DNA of 64,000 nt from contig NZ_QGLP01000004.1 in NCBI RefSeq assembly GCF_003202915.1, positions 124,001-188,000 of the forward strand. The letters run 5' to 3'. Below are positions 8,668 to 19,535 of the stretch, piece by piece. Position numbers and translations under genes: made by a program. Every line of letters starts with the position of its first letter. The first letter of the stretch is position 1. The DNA comes from Gilliamella apicola. Lineage in GTDB: Bacteria; Pseudomonadota; Gammaproteobacteria; Enterobacterales; Orbaceae. The notes below the pieces were generated by a model. It was not told where the DNA came from, searched no databases, and worked only from the letters and a program-made list of their open reading frames with translations.

Positions 8668-10488
8668 ATGAAAAAACTTTATTCATTTGTGTTAGTAAAT
8701 ATTTTTATTTCATCTATTATTGCTATCCGATATTTTTGGGTACCTGGTGCATCATTTAGTTGGGATGGGGGATTTTTCTCGCTATTTGCTGTATTAGGAC
8801 ATTTTTTCTCGTTTTATTTATTACTTTTTATTTTATGTATTCCTCTCATTTGCATGAAGAGAGTTTTAAGTAATAGCTGCCTAGCAATTATATTTAGTTT
8901 ATTACAAATTGCATTGTACATTGACACTATTGTCTTCCAACAATATCGATTTCATATTAATGAGTCGGTACTCTCAATGGTTTTTTCTGGGCAAGTTGTC
9001 GATTTTTCAACTATCACTTATGTTTTAATGTTTATATTAATATTGGTATCTTTCGGGATAGAATATTTAATTATTTATCTGTTAGATAAAAAATGTAACC
9101 AACACAATGATCGATCTAAAACATTAGTCATTTCGACACTATTTCTTCTAAGTTGTTTTTTTATTAGTCATTTGGTCCATATGGTGGCATTCTATTATGG
9201 TTATTCTCCCATTATGATTGTTAAAGAATACATTCCATTATATCGTCCCTTTACCTCAAAAAAAATAATGGGATTTTTTGATAAATCCGGTCAACATAAA
9301 ACATTCCTAGAAAAGGATAACCTACACGCCACTATCCATTACCCTAAAAATGAGCTTTTAGTTAATCCTAGTAATAAAACAACACCAAATATCATGTTTA
9401 TTGTTTTGGATTCTTGGAGGTATGATACTTTTAGTCAACAAATTTCTCCTAATACCTACAATTTTGTACAACAGAATAATGGAATAATTTTCAATAATCA
9501 TTATTCAACAGGCAATGCAACTCGAACTGGTATTTTTGGACTTTTTTATGGTATTCCCGGCACGTATTGGGATGCTTTTTTAAGAAACCGGATCCCATCG
9601 TTATTTATAACCACTTTGCAAAAAGAAAATTATAATATTGGTATATTTACTTCAGCCAAAGTTACCGCCCCTGAATTTGATCGTACGGCGTTTTTGACTA
9701 TCAAGGATTTAAGAATTAGCAGTAGAGATGGTAAGGCGTCGAGTCGAGATAAACAGTTAACGGAGGATTGGCTAAATTGGTATAAAACAAGAGATCAATC
9801 TAAACCGAGTTTTTCATTCTTATTTTTTGATGCTCCACATGCTTATGATTTTCCTAAAGACTTTGACATAAAATTCCAACCAGTCGGTGAACTTAATTAC
9901 ATGACATTAAATAACGATACCGATCCTGAACCAATTTTTAATCGCTATAAACAAAGTGTCTATTATGATGATTTTTTACTGCAAAAAGTCTATGATGAAC
10001 TCAAACAGTCTGGTTCATTAGAAAATACCTTGATTATTATCACTGGTGACCATTCACAAGAAATGAATGACAATAAACTAGGTTTTTGGGGGCATAATGG
10101 TAACTATACTGATGCACAAACTAAAGTTCCTTTTATTATTGTTGGGGCAAAAGATCTTCAACACATGAGCGATAATATAAATAAATTTACTAGCCATGAA
10201 GATGTAGTACCAACAATAATGCGGCATTATTTACATGTTGAAAATGATATTAGTGATTACTCGACAGGTTATGATTTGTTTAGCCCGATATTAGATCGAG
10301 ATTGGTTATTAATGTCGAATTATAGTTCTTATGCTGTTCGAACCAAAGATAACATCTATTTTGTTAATCGTCTTGGTATTAGCCATTATTATGATTGTCA
10401 TAATAATCAAGTAGATGAGAAACCTAATTATAAAACTATTCAAATGGCTATGGATAATATGCGTTATTTTTTCCAGACAAAAAAATAA
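8668..10488 (+). CDS. yejM: Inner-membrane YejM/LapC/PbgA-like protein (DUF3413 plus sulfatase-like domain)
   Basis: The 606-residue protein has five N-terminal membrane segments (residues about 5-190, DUF3413) and a large periplasmic alkaline-phosphatase-fold domain. YejM (LapC, PbgA) senses lipopolysaccharide and restrains LapB/FtsH turnover of LpxC, so it sets LPS synthesis. The STGNATRTGIFGLFYG segment (residues 280-295) is diagnostic. Asp248, Thr285/287, Asp461-His462 and His476 sit where the superfamily binds metal and its nucleophile. The enterobacterial protein has lost several of these, as I recall its sequence. Convergent with sppA, with a shared terminator. The symbol is by similarity in layout and motif, not by search. 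Confidence 0.88.
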   Translation: MKKLYSFVLVNIFISSIIAIRYFWVPGASFSWDGGFFSLFAVLGHFFSFYLLLFILCIPLICMKRVLSNSCLAIIFSLLQIALYIDTIVFQQYRFHINESVLSMVFSGQVVDFSTITYVLMFILILVSFGIEYLIIYLLDKKCNQHNDRSKTLVISTLFLLSCFFISHLVHMVAFYYGYSPIMIVKEYIPLYRPFTSKKIMGFFDKSGQHKTFLEKDNLHATIHYPKNELLVNPSNKTTPNIMFIVLDSWRYDTFSQQISPNTYNFVQQNNGIIFNNHYSTGNATRTGIFGLFYGIPGTYWDAFLRNRIPSLFITTLQKENYNIGIFTSAKVTAPEFDRTAFLTIKDLRISSRDGKASSRDKQLTEDWLNWYKTRDQSKPSFSFLFFDAPHAYDFPKDFDIKFQPVGELNYMTLNNDTDPEPIFNRYKQSVYYDDFLLQKVYDELKQSGSLENTLIIITGDHSQEMNDNKLGFWGHNGNYTDAQTKVPFIIVGAKDLQHMSDNINKFTSHEDVVPTIMRHYLHVENDISDYSTGYDLFSPILDRDWLLMSNYSSYAVRTKDNIYFVNRLGISHYYDCHNNQVDEKPNYKTIQMAMDNMRYFFQTKK

Positions 10489-10518
10489 AAAAAATCCACC
10501 TTTGTGGTGGACTTTTTT
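10488..10518. terminator. Bidirectional terminator between yejM and sppA
   Basis: Stem TCCACC/GGTGGA (10495-10500 with 10506-10511), with an A-run on the left and a T-run on the right, so it can serve both converging genes. Confidence 0.85.
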
Positions 10519-10519
10519 A

Positions 10520-12337
10520 TTATCTAATATCGGCACAATTTAAACAGTATATATAACGGTTTTGTGCATCTTTGAATTTATCCCATACTGAGATTTGTTG
10601 CTTAATTTGTTTTACTTCTGGGATCTGTTCAAAAAATACCTCAGCTGTTGATTTTGGCATCATTGCAATCATATCTGAATAAAGCGCGTTGAACCAACTT
10701 CCTTCCGGTTTTTGCCAATCTATTTGGTAATCGGTAATATTGGCTAATGTTGCAGCCATGTCAATAGCATCATCAAAATCACCTAATTTATCCACTAAGC
10801 CATTTTTACTCGCTTCGGAGCCTAACCAAACTTGGCCTTGAGCTATTTGATCGACTTGTTCCATCGTCATCTTACGGTTTTTTGCTACTAAAGAAATAAA
10901 AGTACTGTAACCATTATCAATATTCATTTGAACAAATTGTTCCATTTCAGCAGATAAACTTTGCGTTAGGCTACTACTTGCCAATGGAGATGTTGAAACG
11001 CCATCATTATAAACCCCAATATGTGAAAGTGAATTCTCAAATGTTGGTATAATGCCAAAAATACCAATTGAACCCGTAATCGTATTTGGGCTAGCAACGA
11101 TATAATCAGAAGCGGTTGATATCCAGTATCCGCCTGAAGCAGCCATTCCCCCCATAGAAACAACGATAGGGATCTGGTATCGATGTAAAGTCTCTAATTC
11201 ACTGCGAATTGCTTCGGAAGCATCAACGCTTCCACCCGGGCTATTTACTCTAAGTACCACCGCTTGTATTTTATTTTTATTTAATTTTTTGCGAATATTT
11301 CTTAGTTGATTAACAATATCTTGGCTGCCGGCTATATTACTATTATTGGCACCATCAGTAATAGTACCATTTACGAAAACAACAGCAATTTTAGGTTCTT
11401 TAATTGATTCTTCGGCTTTTTCCTTAAGCTGGTAATTGTATATGCTGACTTTATTTTTTATTTTAACTTCTAGTTCAAAATCAAATTCAGAAGTTATCGC
11501 ATCAATTAATCCACTTGCTAAAGCATATTGAGCCATATTGCCGTTTACCGATTTTAGTTCGGATAACATTTTATCGGTTGGAGGGACTAATTGTGTCTCT
11601 GCCTTTTTTCGTTCTGCGGAAATGTCATTAAGGTAGTTATTCCACATTAAATTCAACCATCGAGAAGCGTTACCTCTCGCTTCTTCTGACATATTATCTC
11701 GGATGAATGGTTCAATAGCTGACTTGTAAGTTCCGACACGGAAAACGTGGGTGTTAATCTTTAAATTATCTAATAATGTTTTGTAGTATAAATTATTTGC
11801 TGATAATCCAAATACATTAACAGCACCTAATGGGGTAAGATAAATTTTATTGGCATAACTAGCCAAATAATATTGGCTTTGGTTGAAATTGGAACCAATA
11901 GCGTAAATAGGTTTATTTGCTGCTTTGAATTTATCTAAATATTTACCAATATATTGTAAAGTGCTCATATCTGCACTAACAAAATTGTCTAGTTTTAGCA
12001 CCATGTTGTTAATATTTGGATCAGATGTTGCTTGTGATATCTTCTGCACTAAATCGAATAAGCTATTTTCACGAGATAGATTTATTCTTTTACCATATAT
12101 TTTATTTTGTAATTCGTACATCTCATCACTATAAAGTGAATTATCGACAACCACCCCTTCAAGGTCCATAACTAATGTGCCATATTGAGGAGTAATGTCC
12201 TGTTTTTGTGATTCTTTAATTAATGCAATACCACTAAAAATCAATAGGATAATAATTAAAAAAACAAGATTAAGAAAAATTTCTCTGATTAAGTTGATAA
12301 CTTTCCAAATTGATTTGATAACAGATAGTGCAGACAT
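10520..12337 (-). CDS. sppA: Signal peptide peptidase SppA (67 kDa type)
   Basis: SppA is an inner-membrane serine protease that degrades cleaved signal peptides. The 605-residue protein has one N-terminal membrane anchor (about residues 18-40) and the duplicated S49 fold of the long type. The catalytic dyad is visible: Lys205 in GTYKSAIEP and Ser401 in GGMAASGGYW. The NSPGGSVDA oxyanion segment (about residue 365) is also present. It is the last gene of the reverse-strand block, starting 32 bases after the apaH stop, so co-transcription with apaH is likely. Enterobacterial sppA is not next to apaH, so this is a local arrangement. Confidence 0.95.
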   Translation of the reverse strand: MSALSVIKSIWKVINLIREIFLNLVFLIIILLIFSGIALIKESQKQDITPQYGTLVMDLEGVVVDNSLYSDEMYELQNKIYGKRINLSRENSLFDLVQKISQATSDPNINNMVLKLDNFVSADMSTLQYIGKYLDKFKAANKPIYAIGSNFNQSQYYLASYANKIYLTPLGAVNVFGLSANNLYYKTLLDNLKINTHVFRVGTYKSAIEPFIRDNMSEEARGNASRWLNLMWNNYLNDISAERKKAETQLVPPTDKMLSELKSVNGNMAQYALASGLIDAITSEFDFELEVKIKNKVSIYNYQLKEKAEESIKEPKIAVVFVNGTITDGANNSNIAGSQDIVNQLRNIRKKLNKNKIQAVVLRVNSPGGSVDASEAIRSELETLHRYQIPIVVSMGGMAASGGYWISTASDYIVASPNTITGSIGIFGIIPTFENSLSHIGVYNDGVSTSPLASSSLTQSLSAEMEQFVQMNIDNGYSTFISLVAKNRKMTMEQVDQIAQGQVWLGSEASKNGLVDKLGDFDDAIDMAATLANITDYQIDWQKPEGSWFNALYSDMIAMMPKSTAEVFFEQIPEVKQIKQQISVWDKFKDAQNRYIYCLNCADIR

Positions 12338-12369
12338 AATAAAATAACCCTTAAATTGTTTTTTTATTT

Positions 12370-13188
12370 TTAACTTTTAGTTTCCATATTTTTCTTTTTG
12401 AAGTATTTTTTATCTTCAAAACGCAAGCAGGTCAATTTTCCACCCCAACAACATCCTGTATCGAGTGCATAAATATTTTCGGGTGTACCTTTGCCATTTA
12501 ACGCAGCCCAGTGGCCAAAAGCAATACTATATTCTGCAGGAATTTTACTTGGTAATGTAAACCAAGGCTTTAGTTTTGAAGGTGCTTCATCTGGTTGATT
12601 TTTACAGTAAAAATCAAGGCGTCCATCTTCGTAACAATAACGCATTCGTGTTAATGCATTGGCAATATAGCGTAATCGGTCTAATCCTTGTAACTCTGCT
12701 GACCACTCATCAGGAAAATTGCCATACATTTTGTCGAGAAAAAGGGGATATGAGTCACTGCTTAACACTACTTGCAGATCAAGAGCACACTTTTTTAATG
12801 TATCAAGATCCCATTGTGGTGAAATTCCAGCATGAGTCATAATTAGTTTTAATTTTTCATCTATCTGAATTAATGGTTGTTTGCGTAACCAATTCATTAA
12901 CTCATCAAAATCCTTGGCATGGATGAGTTGGTCAAGATTATCCTTCTTTTTTGATTGCGTAACATTGGCATAAATCGATAGTAAATGTAAGTCGTGATTA
13001 CCTAAAACTAATCTAATTTGCTGACTGTTGCGTTTCACAAATCTAATAACTTCAAGTGATTTGGGGCCTCTAGCAACTAAATCGCCAGTTAACCATAAGG
13101 TATCTGATGACGAAAAACCTGCTTTTTCAAGTAATCGCATTAACTCATCATAACAACCATGAATATCACCAATTATTAGGTTTGCCAT
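12370..13188 (-). CDS. apaH: Symmetrical bis(5'-nucleosyl)-tetraphosphatase ApaH
   Basis: ApaH hydrolyses Ap4A to two ADP and removes Np4 caps from RNA. The 272-residue protein carries the metallophosphatase motifs GDIHGC (residues 7-12), [16 protein letters not shown], the [10 protein letters not shown] segment and the C-terminal [11 protein letters not shown] and LDTGCCWGG segments. It starts 4 bases after the rsmA stop. In enterobacteria apaG lies between rsmA and apaH; it is absent here. Confidence 0.96.
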   Translation of the reverse strand: MANLIIGDIHGCYDELMRLLEKAGFSSSDTLWLTGDLVARGPKSLEVIRFVKRNSQQIRLVLGNHDLHLLSIYANVTQSKKKDNLDQLIHAKDFDELMNWLRKQPLIQIDEKLKLIMTHAGISPQWDLDTLKKCALDLQVVLSSDSYPLFLDKMYGNFPDEWSAELQGLDRLRYIANALTRMRYCYEDGRLDFYCKNQPDEAPSKLKPWFTLPSKIPAEYSIAFGHWAALNGKGTPENIYALDTGCCWGGKLTCLRFEDKKYFKKKNMETKS

Positions 13189-13192
13189 AAGG

Positions 13193-13990
13193 TTATTTCC
13201 AAGTGTTTGCTAAAAAACAATATTGTTCTACCGTCAAATTTTCGGCGCGTAAATTTGGATCAATACCGAGTTCATCTATTTGCTCAGCCGTGAATAAATT
13301 ACCTAAGCTATTACGAATGGTTTTACGTCTCTGATTAAATGCTTCGGTAGTAATACGTGAAAGGATTTTAATATCATTAACTAAATATGGTTTTTGTTTG
13401 TAAGGTATTAGTTTAACTACAGCTGAATCAACCTTAGGTGCAGGTTTAAAAGAAGTAGGTGGTACTTCTAAAACAGGAATAATTTGACAGTAATATTGCG
13501 CCATGACACTTAAGCGGCCGTAATCTTTACTATTAGGTGCAGCAACTAAACGAGTAACTACTTCTTTTTGTAACATAAAATGCATATCAGTTATGATTGA
13601 AGCATATTCAAATAAATGAAACATCAATGGTGTTGAAATATTATAAGGTAAATTACCAAACACTCTTAATGGCTGACCTATTCTATCGGACAACTGATTA
13701 AAATCGAAACTTAGAGCATCTTGTTCAATCACACTGATTTTATTTTGTAAGAAAGGATTTTCAACTAATCGACTAGCTAAATCCCTATCAATTTCAATAA
13801 CAGTAAGATGATCGACTAATTTACTTACAGGTACTGTCAATGCAGCAAGCCCTGGACCTATTTCAACTAAGGCTTCACCTTGTTTGGGTTGTATGGCGGC
13901 TACAATACTTTCAATAATATAATTATCATGGAGAAAGTTTTGACCAAATCGCTTACGAGCAAAATGCCCTTGATGAACACGATTATTCAT
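13193..13990 (-). CDS. rsmA: 16S rRNA dimethyladenosine transferase RsmA (KsgA)
   Basis: RsmA dimethylates A1518 and A1519 of 16S rRNA late in 30S assembly. The ATG at 13990 gives 265 residues beginning [20 protein letters not shown], the family N-terminus; a longer in-frame start inside surA was rejected. Motifs include [11 protein letters not shown] for S-adenosylmethionine, [16 protein letters not shown] (NLPY catalytic motif) and [12 protein letters not shown]. The start overlaps the end of surA by 8 bases, which suggests translational coupling. pdxA, which normally separates surA and rsmA, is absent. Confidence 0.97.
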   Translation of the reverse strand: MNNRVHQGHFARKRFGQNFLHDNYIIESIVAAIQPKQGEALVEIGPGLAALTVPVSKLVDHLTVIEIDRDLASRLVENPFLQNKISVIEQDALSFDFNQLSDRIGQPLRVFGNLPYNISTPLMFHLFEYASIITDMHFMLQKEVVTRLVAAPNSKDYGRLSVMAQYYCQIIPVLEVPPTSFKPAPKVDSAVVKLIPYKQKPYLVNDIKILSRITTEAFNQRRKTIRNSLGNLFTAEQIDELGIDPNLRAENLTVEQYCFLANTWK

Positions 13991-15296
13991 TATTGTTTTC
14001 ACCTGTAATTTTGATATATGCATCACCTTTTAACTCTTGAACCCAAACTTGTGCTTCTTCAGCGAATTTACGATTGAAAATGAGTCGATAAGCTTGATCT
14101 TTTTTCGCTAAGTTAGTACCGTCGGTTTGCCTTGAATCAATTAGTTGGATTAAATGCCAACCGTAAGATGATTTTATAGGTTGACTGATTTCACCTTTTT
14201 TCAATTTTATTAATGCAATTCTGAATCTATCATCATAAATTTCAGGTCTATTCCAACCTAGATTACCGCCACTATCTTTTGATCCTGTATCCTCAGAATT
14301 AGCTTTAGCCGCCGCAGTAAACGTCGTTGTGCCACTGATGATGGCTTTACGAAGATCTGTAAGCTTTTGTTTAGCTATTTGATCAGTTACTAATACATTA
14401 GTTTTAATTAAAATATGACGTGCATTAACTTCTTGAAGTGTGATTTTTTGTGGTGCTTCAGCACGAGTATCGTCAACTTTTAATATATGCAGCCCAATAC
14501 CTGAACGGATTGGTCCAATAACGCTTCCTTTTGGTGCGCGGATAAGTCGCTCTTCAAAAATTGTCGGTAACTCATTGATTTTTTTCCACCCCATAGCACC
14601 ACCTTTTAAGGCGAGGTCATCATTAGAAAATGAGGCCGCCAATTTAGCAAAGTTTTCCCCTTTTTTGGCTCGATTAATGATATCTATTGCTTTGTTGGTA
14701 GCGTTGTCAATCTGTTGTTTCGAAGCCGTTTCTGGAATAGCAATTAAGATATGGCTAATTTTGACATCTATATTTTTTGTTGGTTGGCTTGCCATTGTTT
14801 TAGATAAATTTTCAACTTCTCTATCTGAAATTTGGATTCTGTTTCTAACTTCATGCAAACGCGCTTGTTCAATTAGCATGTCGTTATGAATTCGATCCCG
14901 ATATGTACTATAACTCATTCCCATTGTTGATAATCGGCTTCTTAGTTCATCTATTGTCATACCATTTTCATCAGCAATGTTTTCGATTGCTGCTGTAACT
15001 TGATCTTCGCTAATGGTAATTTTCGCTTTAGCAGCTCTTTGTAAAATAAGTTTTTCGACAATTAGACGATCAATGATTTGCTGTCTTAGTATTTTATCAT
15101 TGGGTAAAGAACTCGGATCGGTACTGGCTTTAATGGTTTTTAGCATGTCACTGACATCACTTTCTAAAATGACATTATTATTAACAACAGCAGCAACTTG
15201 TTCTACCACTTTCGGTGCCGCATTTGCTGAAAGAGGTGTTAAAAGCATTAAATTAACACTCAAGTTTAATGCAATAAAAAGTTTTAATAATTTCAT
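13983..15296 (-). CDS. surA: Periplasmic chaperone and peptidyl-prolyl isomerase SurA
   Basis: SurA escorts unfolded outer-membrane proteins, LptD among them, across the periplasm to the BAM complex. The 437-residue protein has a signal peptide (about residues 1-27), the SurA N-terminal chaperone domain (about 28-175), and two parvulin domains (about 176-275 and 287-385). Each parvulin domain has a GG-x-GW segment (KGGAMGWKK and SGGNLGWNR). It lies 62 bases downstream of lptD, its best-known client, and overlaps rsmA at the 3' end. Confidence 0.96.
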   Translation of the reverse strand: MKLLKLFIALNLSVNLMLLTPLSANAAPKVVEQVAAVVNNNVILESDVSDMLKTIKASTDPSSLPNDKILRQQIIDRLIVEKLILQRAAKAKITISEDQVTAAIENIADENGMTIDELRSRLSTMGMSYSTYRDRIHNDMLIEQARLHEVRNRIQISDREVENLSKTMASQPTKNIDVKISHILIAIPETASKQQIDNATNKAIDIINRAKKGENFAKLAASFSNDDLALKGGAMGWKKINELPTIFEERLIRAPKGSVIGPIRSGIGLHILKVDDTRAEAPQKITLQEVNARHILIKTNVLVTDQIAKQKLTDLRKAIISGTTTFTAAAKANSEDTGSKDSGGNLGWNRPEIYDDRFRIALIKLKKGEISQPIKSSYGWHLIQLIDSRQTDGTNLAKKDQAYRLIFNRKFAEEAQVWVQELKGDAYIKITGENNNE

Positions 15297-15358
15297 ATTT
15301 AATCAACTCATCATGTTGTTGCGATTTTGAATTTATATTAATAAATTTATTAGTATGT

Positions 15359-17740
15359 TTATTCAAATGTTGTTGTATAAGGTAATTTGCCAAAGTTTAA
15401 CATCTTGGCTTTTGTATCACGATTATTTCCTAATCCTCTAATTTCAAACATAATTGAAAGTTTATTTTTATATTTACTTATTTGTGCCATATTATCCCAA
15501 TCAATCAATTTACGGCCATATTGTACAGTTACGCCCCAACAACAATCACTGTAATTTATGCCAATAAAACTATCAGAAATTTGCTTTTGTTTCATATCAT
15601 AATAATAAGAGCCTACAGCGCTAAATTTTTCAGATAGTGGCCAACTAGCCATAATTCCAGCTTGAGACAGATCTTGTTTATAACCTTTATATGCTGAGTA
15701 CTTATATCTATCGTCTACCGTATCAATATAATCACGATTAGCATAACGATAAGATAATTGAATTAATTTATCACTCGATGGTCGAAATTCAAACGTCGTA
15801 TTGGCCAGTGAGATATTATCGATACGTGTATCGTATTGAAGTCCACTTCGGAAAATAATATCATCACTAATTCGCCAGAAATTGTCAGTCGCCCAAGTGA
15901 CGCTACCAGTATCAGAATTTTTATCTAAATCATTATTATGATCACCCGTTTTCGATTTAGTGAAGTAAGTTATTTGTCCTATAGACATATTAAATTTTTC
16001 AATTTTATTATTGTCATAAAAACGTGTCGTGACACCACTCACAAGTTTATTGGTCGATGCAATACGGTCTAATCCACTATAAGTCTGATCTCTAAATAAA
16101 CCAGTATAATCAGCCTGTAAAAGCGTTGAATCATAACTTCTAATATTTGATTGATTGCGATAAGGAATATAAGTATATTTCACTCTTGGTTCAAGTGTTT
16201 GGCTATAACCATCAATTAGATCGACATCTCTTTCAAAAATAACTTTACCATCAATATTAAATTTAGGTATAAAACGATTTACATTACGGTCTAATTTAAT
16301 TCTTTGGTTTTCGTGCTCCATATTATATTTGAATATGTTTTTCTGGTTGTAATGGGTTGCCATAAACCCAGTTTCAGCAGATAAATTTGCCCAAGAATTA
16401 GTCGCAGTATAATTAATTGTTGGTTCAATATGGGCTCGCCAAGCTTCAGGTTCATTATCTGTGGAATTAATAAAATGCGACAATTGAGAAAAAGTCTTAA
16501 ATTTTAATGGTCCTAGCTCATAATTATAGTAATTGATATCTAATTGTGGCTGAGTCTGGTAAAGAATATCATAATGGAATGGCTGAAAGTGTTTGTAACC
16601 TAAAGCGATATCCCAATTTTCATCGTTATAAGCAACTTTATAATGCTGGGTTAAATATCCAGCTGTTTGAGAAGCATATCTTGAATTGAGATCGGTTAAA
16701 TATTGATTGTCACTCACTCGGGTAACATCTGCTATGAAACGCCAATTATAGTTAATTAACTCATCGTTTTTCCAATAGAATAACCATCGATTACGATTAT
16801 TATCATATTTATTACCGTTGGTTTCTTTTTTCCTATCTTCACTATATTGACTATCATGCTGTAACCAGTCAAAAGAAAAAGTCCCTAGCCCAAGTTGATT
16901 TAGGTAGCGAAATTCTGTTTGTAGTTGTACCCCACGATGTTGTAAGACTCTTGGTGTTATTGTTGCATCATAATTTGGGGCGATATTCCAATAATAAGGT
17001 AATGAAAAATCTATACCATCGACGCTATCGTAGCCAAAGTTAGGAATTAATAACCCTGAACGTCTTTTATTGCCAGTTGGCATTTGTAAATAAGGCGAAT
17101 AGAGAACAGGAACTTTTTCTATTCTAAATACCGCATTCCAAATTTCTAATAATTGTTCTTCATTGTCGTGAATAATTGTTGACCCTTTGATATTCCAAGC
17201 ACTATCACCTATTGGACAGGAAGTATAACTACCATTTTTAAGAATTACATAGCGATTCTTTTCAAGTTTAACTTCATCAGCGTTGCCGCGTCCAAGCTTA
17301 TTAACTAAATGGTATTCACTCGGATTCATACTGGAATCATAATTATTGAGATTTATTAATGCATGGTCACCTTTTGCCTGTATCAGATTATCTTGATAAG
17401 TAATATTGCCATCTAATATCGCCATTCGATTATTTGCATCATTAGAATCAATCGTAACTTTATCCGATAGAACAGAGCGATTACCTTGTGTAACATTAAC
17501 ATGACCCGTATAAGTCGCTAGATTGGTATGAACTGTCTCAAATTCATCAGCTTCAGTGTTAATTGGTAATAGATCTATATTTTCACGAACGATTGGTCGA
17601 TCAAATCTTGGTACATCAATAAGACACTGCGGATTGGTAGTGTCATTTTGTGATAAGCCTATTGCGTAACTTTGGTTGCTATAATTGTATAAGGAAAATG
17701 TAACAGCTATAGCAATGCGAGAAAGCGGTAATTTTTTCAT
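15359..17740 (-). CDS. lptD: LPS-assembly outer-membrane protein LptD
   Basis: LptD with LptE inserts lipopolysaccharide into the outer leaflet. The 793-residue protein has a signal peptide (about residues 1-26), a periplasmic beta-jellyroll (about 60-200) and a 26-strand barrel. The four cysteines that make the two essential disulfides are all present: Cys39, Cys175, Cys733 and Cys734. The barrel is rich in aromatic residues and ends in phenylalanine-glutamate rather than the usual terminal aromatic residue. The gene follows pcnB by 73 bases and precedes surA. Confidence 0.96.
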   Translation of the reverse strand: MKKLPLSRIAIAVTFSLYNYSNQSYAIGLSQNDTTNPQCLIDVPRFDRPIVRENIDLLPINTEADEFETVHTNLATYTGHVNVTQGNRSVLSDKVTIDSNDANNRMAILDGNITYQDNLIQAKGDHALINLNNYDSSMNPSEYHLVNKLGRGNADEVKLEKNRYVILKNGSYTSCPIGDSAWNIKGSTIIHDNEEQLLEIWNAVFRIEKVPVLYSPYLQMPTGNKRRSGLLIPNFGYDSVDGIDFSLPYYWNIAPNYDATITPRVLQHRGVQLQTEFRYLNQLGLGTFSFDWLQHDSQYSEDRKKETNGNKYDNNRNRWLFYWKNDELINYNWRFIADVTRVSDNQYLTDLNSRYASQTAGYLTQHYKVAYNDENWDIALGYKHFQPFHYDILYQTQPQLDINYYNYELGPLKFKTFSQLSHFINSTDNEPEAWRAHIEPTINYTATNSWANLSAETGFMATHYNQKNIFKYNMEHENQRIKLDRNVNRFIPKFNIDGKVIFERDVDLIDGYSQTLEPRVKYTYIPYRNQSNIRSYDSTLLQADYTGLFRDQTYSGLDRIASTNKLVSGVTTRFYDNNKIEKFNMSIGQITYFTKSKTGDHNNDLDKNSDTGSVTWATDNFWRISDDIIFRSGLQYDTRIDNISLANTTFEFRPSSDKLIQLSYRYANRDYIDTVDDRYKYSAYKGYKQDLSQAGIMASWPLSEKFSAVGSYYYDMKQKQISDSFIGINYSDCCWGVTVQYGRKLIDWDNMAQISKYKNKLSIMFEIRGLGNNRDTKAKMLNFGKLPYTTTFE

Positions 17741-17813
17741 TAATGATCAGAGTTTAATTATGATTATTTTATTTCAACATTATAGCGGTTATTTATAAAA
17801 GTGCGAATGAAAA

Positions 17814-19115
17814 TTAACGTTTAGTAAATCGCTTATTAGTTTTACCAAGTTGTTTTATCATGGCAATTTTCCTTTCAGTCGATACATGTTGAAATTCATC
17901 CCACCATTTAGCTAAATCTAAAAGTTCACCTTTTTCAACTGAAGCGCGCATTTCTAATAAATCATAAGCAGCGCGGAATTTTTGGTGTTCTAAAATTACA
18001 AATGCACGTTTCCCTTCACGTTTTTTCATTCGTAATTGTAGGCGCCAAATATCACTCATTATTGCAGTCAAACGTTTTGGTATAGCAATAATACGGCATT
18101 GCTCACATAAGATATCATTAATTGCCATTGAAAAAGAGTCATAATATTGCAGACCGCTTTCCACACAGTTTAATTGCGTCTGTTCTATAATTGGATACCA
18201 AAAAAATACAGCATATAAATAAGCAGGATTGACACGTTGTTCATTGGCTATTCGGTAATCAGTATTTTTTAATACTTGAGCAATTATTTTTTCCACATTT
18301 CCATTATGATTTTGTATAAATAAACGTTCAACTACAGGAAACAATTGCTCAAATAAGTTAAACTGTTTTAATAAAATATAGGTATCATAACCATACCCTG
18401 ATTGCAATAATTTTAACGATTCATCAAAGAGACGTGCAGAAGGGATGTTTTTTAACAATGGCGCAAGTTTTTTTATTGGTTCAGCAGTAGCAGGCTCAAT
18501 GTTCATATTAAGTTTTGCGGCAAAACGGATTGTTCTTAACATCCGGACTGGATCTTCGCGATACCTTGTCTCTGGATCGCCTATTAATCGAATAATACCA
18601 TTTTGCAAATCACTTAAGCCACCACAATAATCACGAATAGTATAATCTTTAACATTATAATAAAGTGCATTCATCGTGAAATCACGACGAACAGCATCTT
18701 GTTCTATTGTCCCATAGACATTGTCACGCAATAACATCCCCGATTGTGAACGTTTTGAGATATTTTTTTGTTCACTTTGATCATCATGCTCTCCTCTAAA
18801 GGTAGCAACCTCGATTATCTCCTTACCAAACATAATATGCGCTAAACGAAAACGTCGACCAATTAAGCGACAATTACGGAAAATCTTTTGAACCTGTTCA
18901 GGCGTCGCATTGGTCGCAATATCGAAATCCTTAGGTGTTTTGCCTAAAAGAAGATCACGAATACAACCACCAACTAAGTAGGCTTCATAACCTTGTTTAT
19001 TTAATCGATATAGTACTTTTAACGCATTTTCGCTTATATTTTTGTGAGAAATATTATGCTCTTTACGTGAGATGGAAATATAGTGCGACTCTTGTCGTTC
19101 TTGGTGATGGAACAT
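17814..19115 (-). CDS. pcnB: Poly(A) polymerase I
   Basis: PcnB adds 3' poly(A) tails that mark RNAs for decay and controls ColE1-type plasmid copy number. The 433-residue protein has the class II nucleotidyltransferase core: [20 protein letters not shown] with the catalytic DxD, the ATFRG segment, RRDFTMNAL, and [15 protein letters not shown] in the neck. The family often has VGGGVRD where this has VGGCIRD. A basic C-terminal tail follows. The usual downstream partner folK is absent; lptD follows instead. Confidence 0.95.
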   Translation of the reverse strand: MFHHQERQESHYISISRKEHNISHKNISENALKVLYRLNKQGYEAYLVGGCIRDLLLGKTPKDFDIATNATPEQVQKIFRNCRLIGRRFRLAHIMFGKEIIEVATFRGEHDDQSEQKNISKRSQSGMLLRDNVYGTIEQDAVRRDFTMNALYYNVKDYTIRDYCGGLSDLQNGIIRLIGDPETRYREDPVRMLRTIRFAAKLNMNIEPATAEPIKKLAPLLKNIPSARLFDESLKLLQSGYGYDTYILLKQFNLFEQLFPVVERLFIQNHNGNVEKIIAQVLKNTDYRIANEQRVNPAYLYAVFFWYPIIEQTQLNCVESGLQYYDSFSMAINDILCEQCRIIAIPKRLTAIMSDIWRLQLRMKKREGKRAFVILEHQKFRAAYDLLEMRASVEKGELLDLAKWWDEFQHVSTERKIAMIKQLGKTNKRFTKR

Positions 19116-19535
19116 TTTACGATAAAAGCGAGAAACTTGTTTAAAAATAGCGCACCTCTATTGAATATGGTTATATAAAAATATGGTTATATAGTAATCT
19201 AGCGCGCGATTATATCCTAGTTTACTTCAATTTTCCATTTTTCTTAGAAAGGCTATAGCATGTAGAATGGTGTGTTTTACATCGCAATCATTAAATATTC
19301 TGTTTGATTTTTTGAACATAATTATCAACAATAGTACTTTATATAGTACAATTAGCTAGATTAATTTAGAAAAATAAAACGATAAGATTTTAATGAATAT
19401 ATTTTTAAATTTTATTTTGAATGACTCATTAGTTTGATTGCACTTATTTATAAATAAACTTTAATAAAATAGTTGATATCTCTATTTTTTTATTTCGCAA
19501 ATATAACCTTTAACTGATAACTTATTGGGGACTCT
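19116..19535. other. Intergenic region between divergent pcnB and oxyR
   Basis: These 420 bases hold no recognisable gene. They should carry the pcnB and oxyR promoters. There is a 14-base direct repeat at 19164-19177 and 19180-19193 and a 7-base direct repeat ATAGTAC at 19331-19337 and 19343-19349. A good ribosome site (GGGGA) precedes oxyR. I see no oxyS-like RNA. Confidence 0.6.
19164..19193. repeat. 14-bp direct repeat
   Basis: Two identical copies of AATATGGTTATATA with a 16-bp period, 49 bases upstream of the pcnB start. Possible protein-binding repeats or a small duplication. Confidence 0.7.

Noticed and set aside
14440-14889. 149-codon open frame opposite surA
   Set aside because: It lies fully within surA on the other strand, has no ribosome site or family match, and is explained by the codon use of surA.
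19331-19349. Direct repeat ATAGTAC as an OxyR autoregulatory site
   Set aside because: The spacing and half-sites do not fit the OxyR pattern of four ATAG-type elements well enough.
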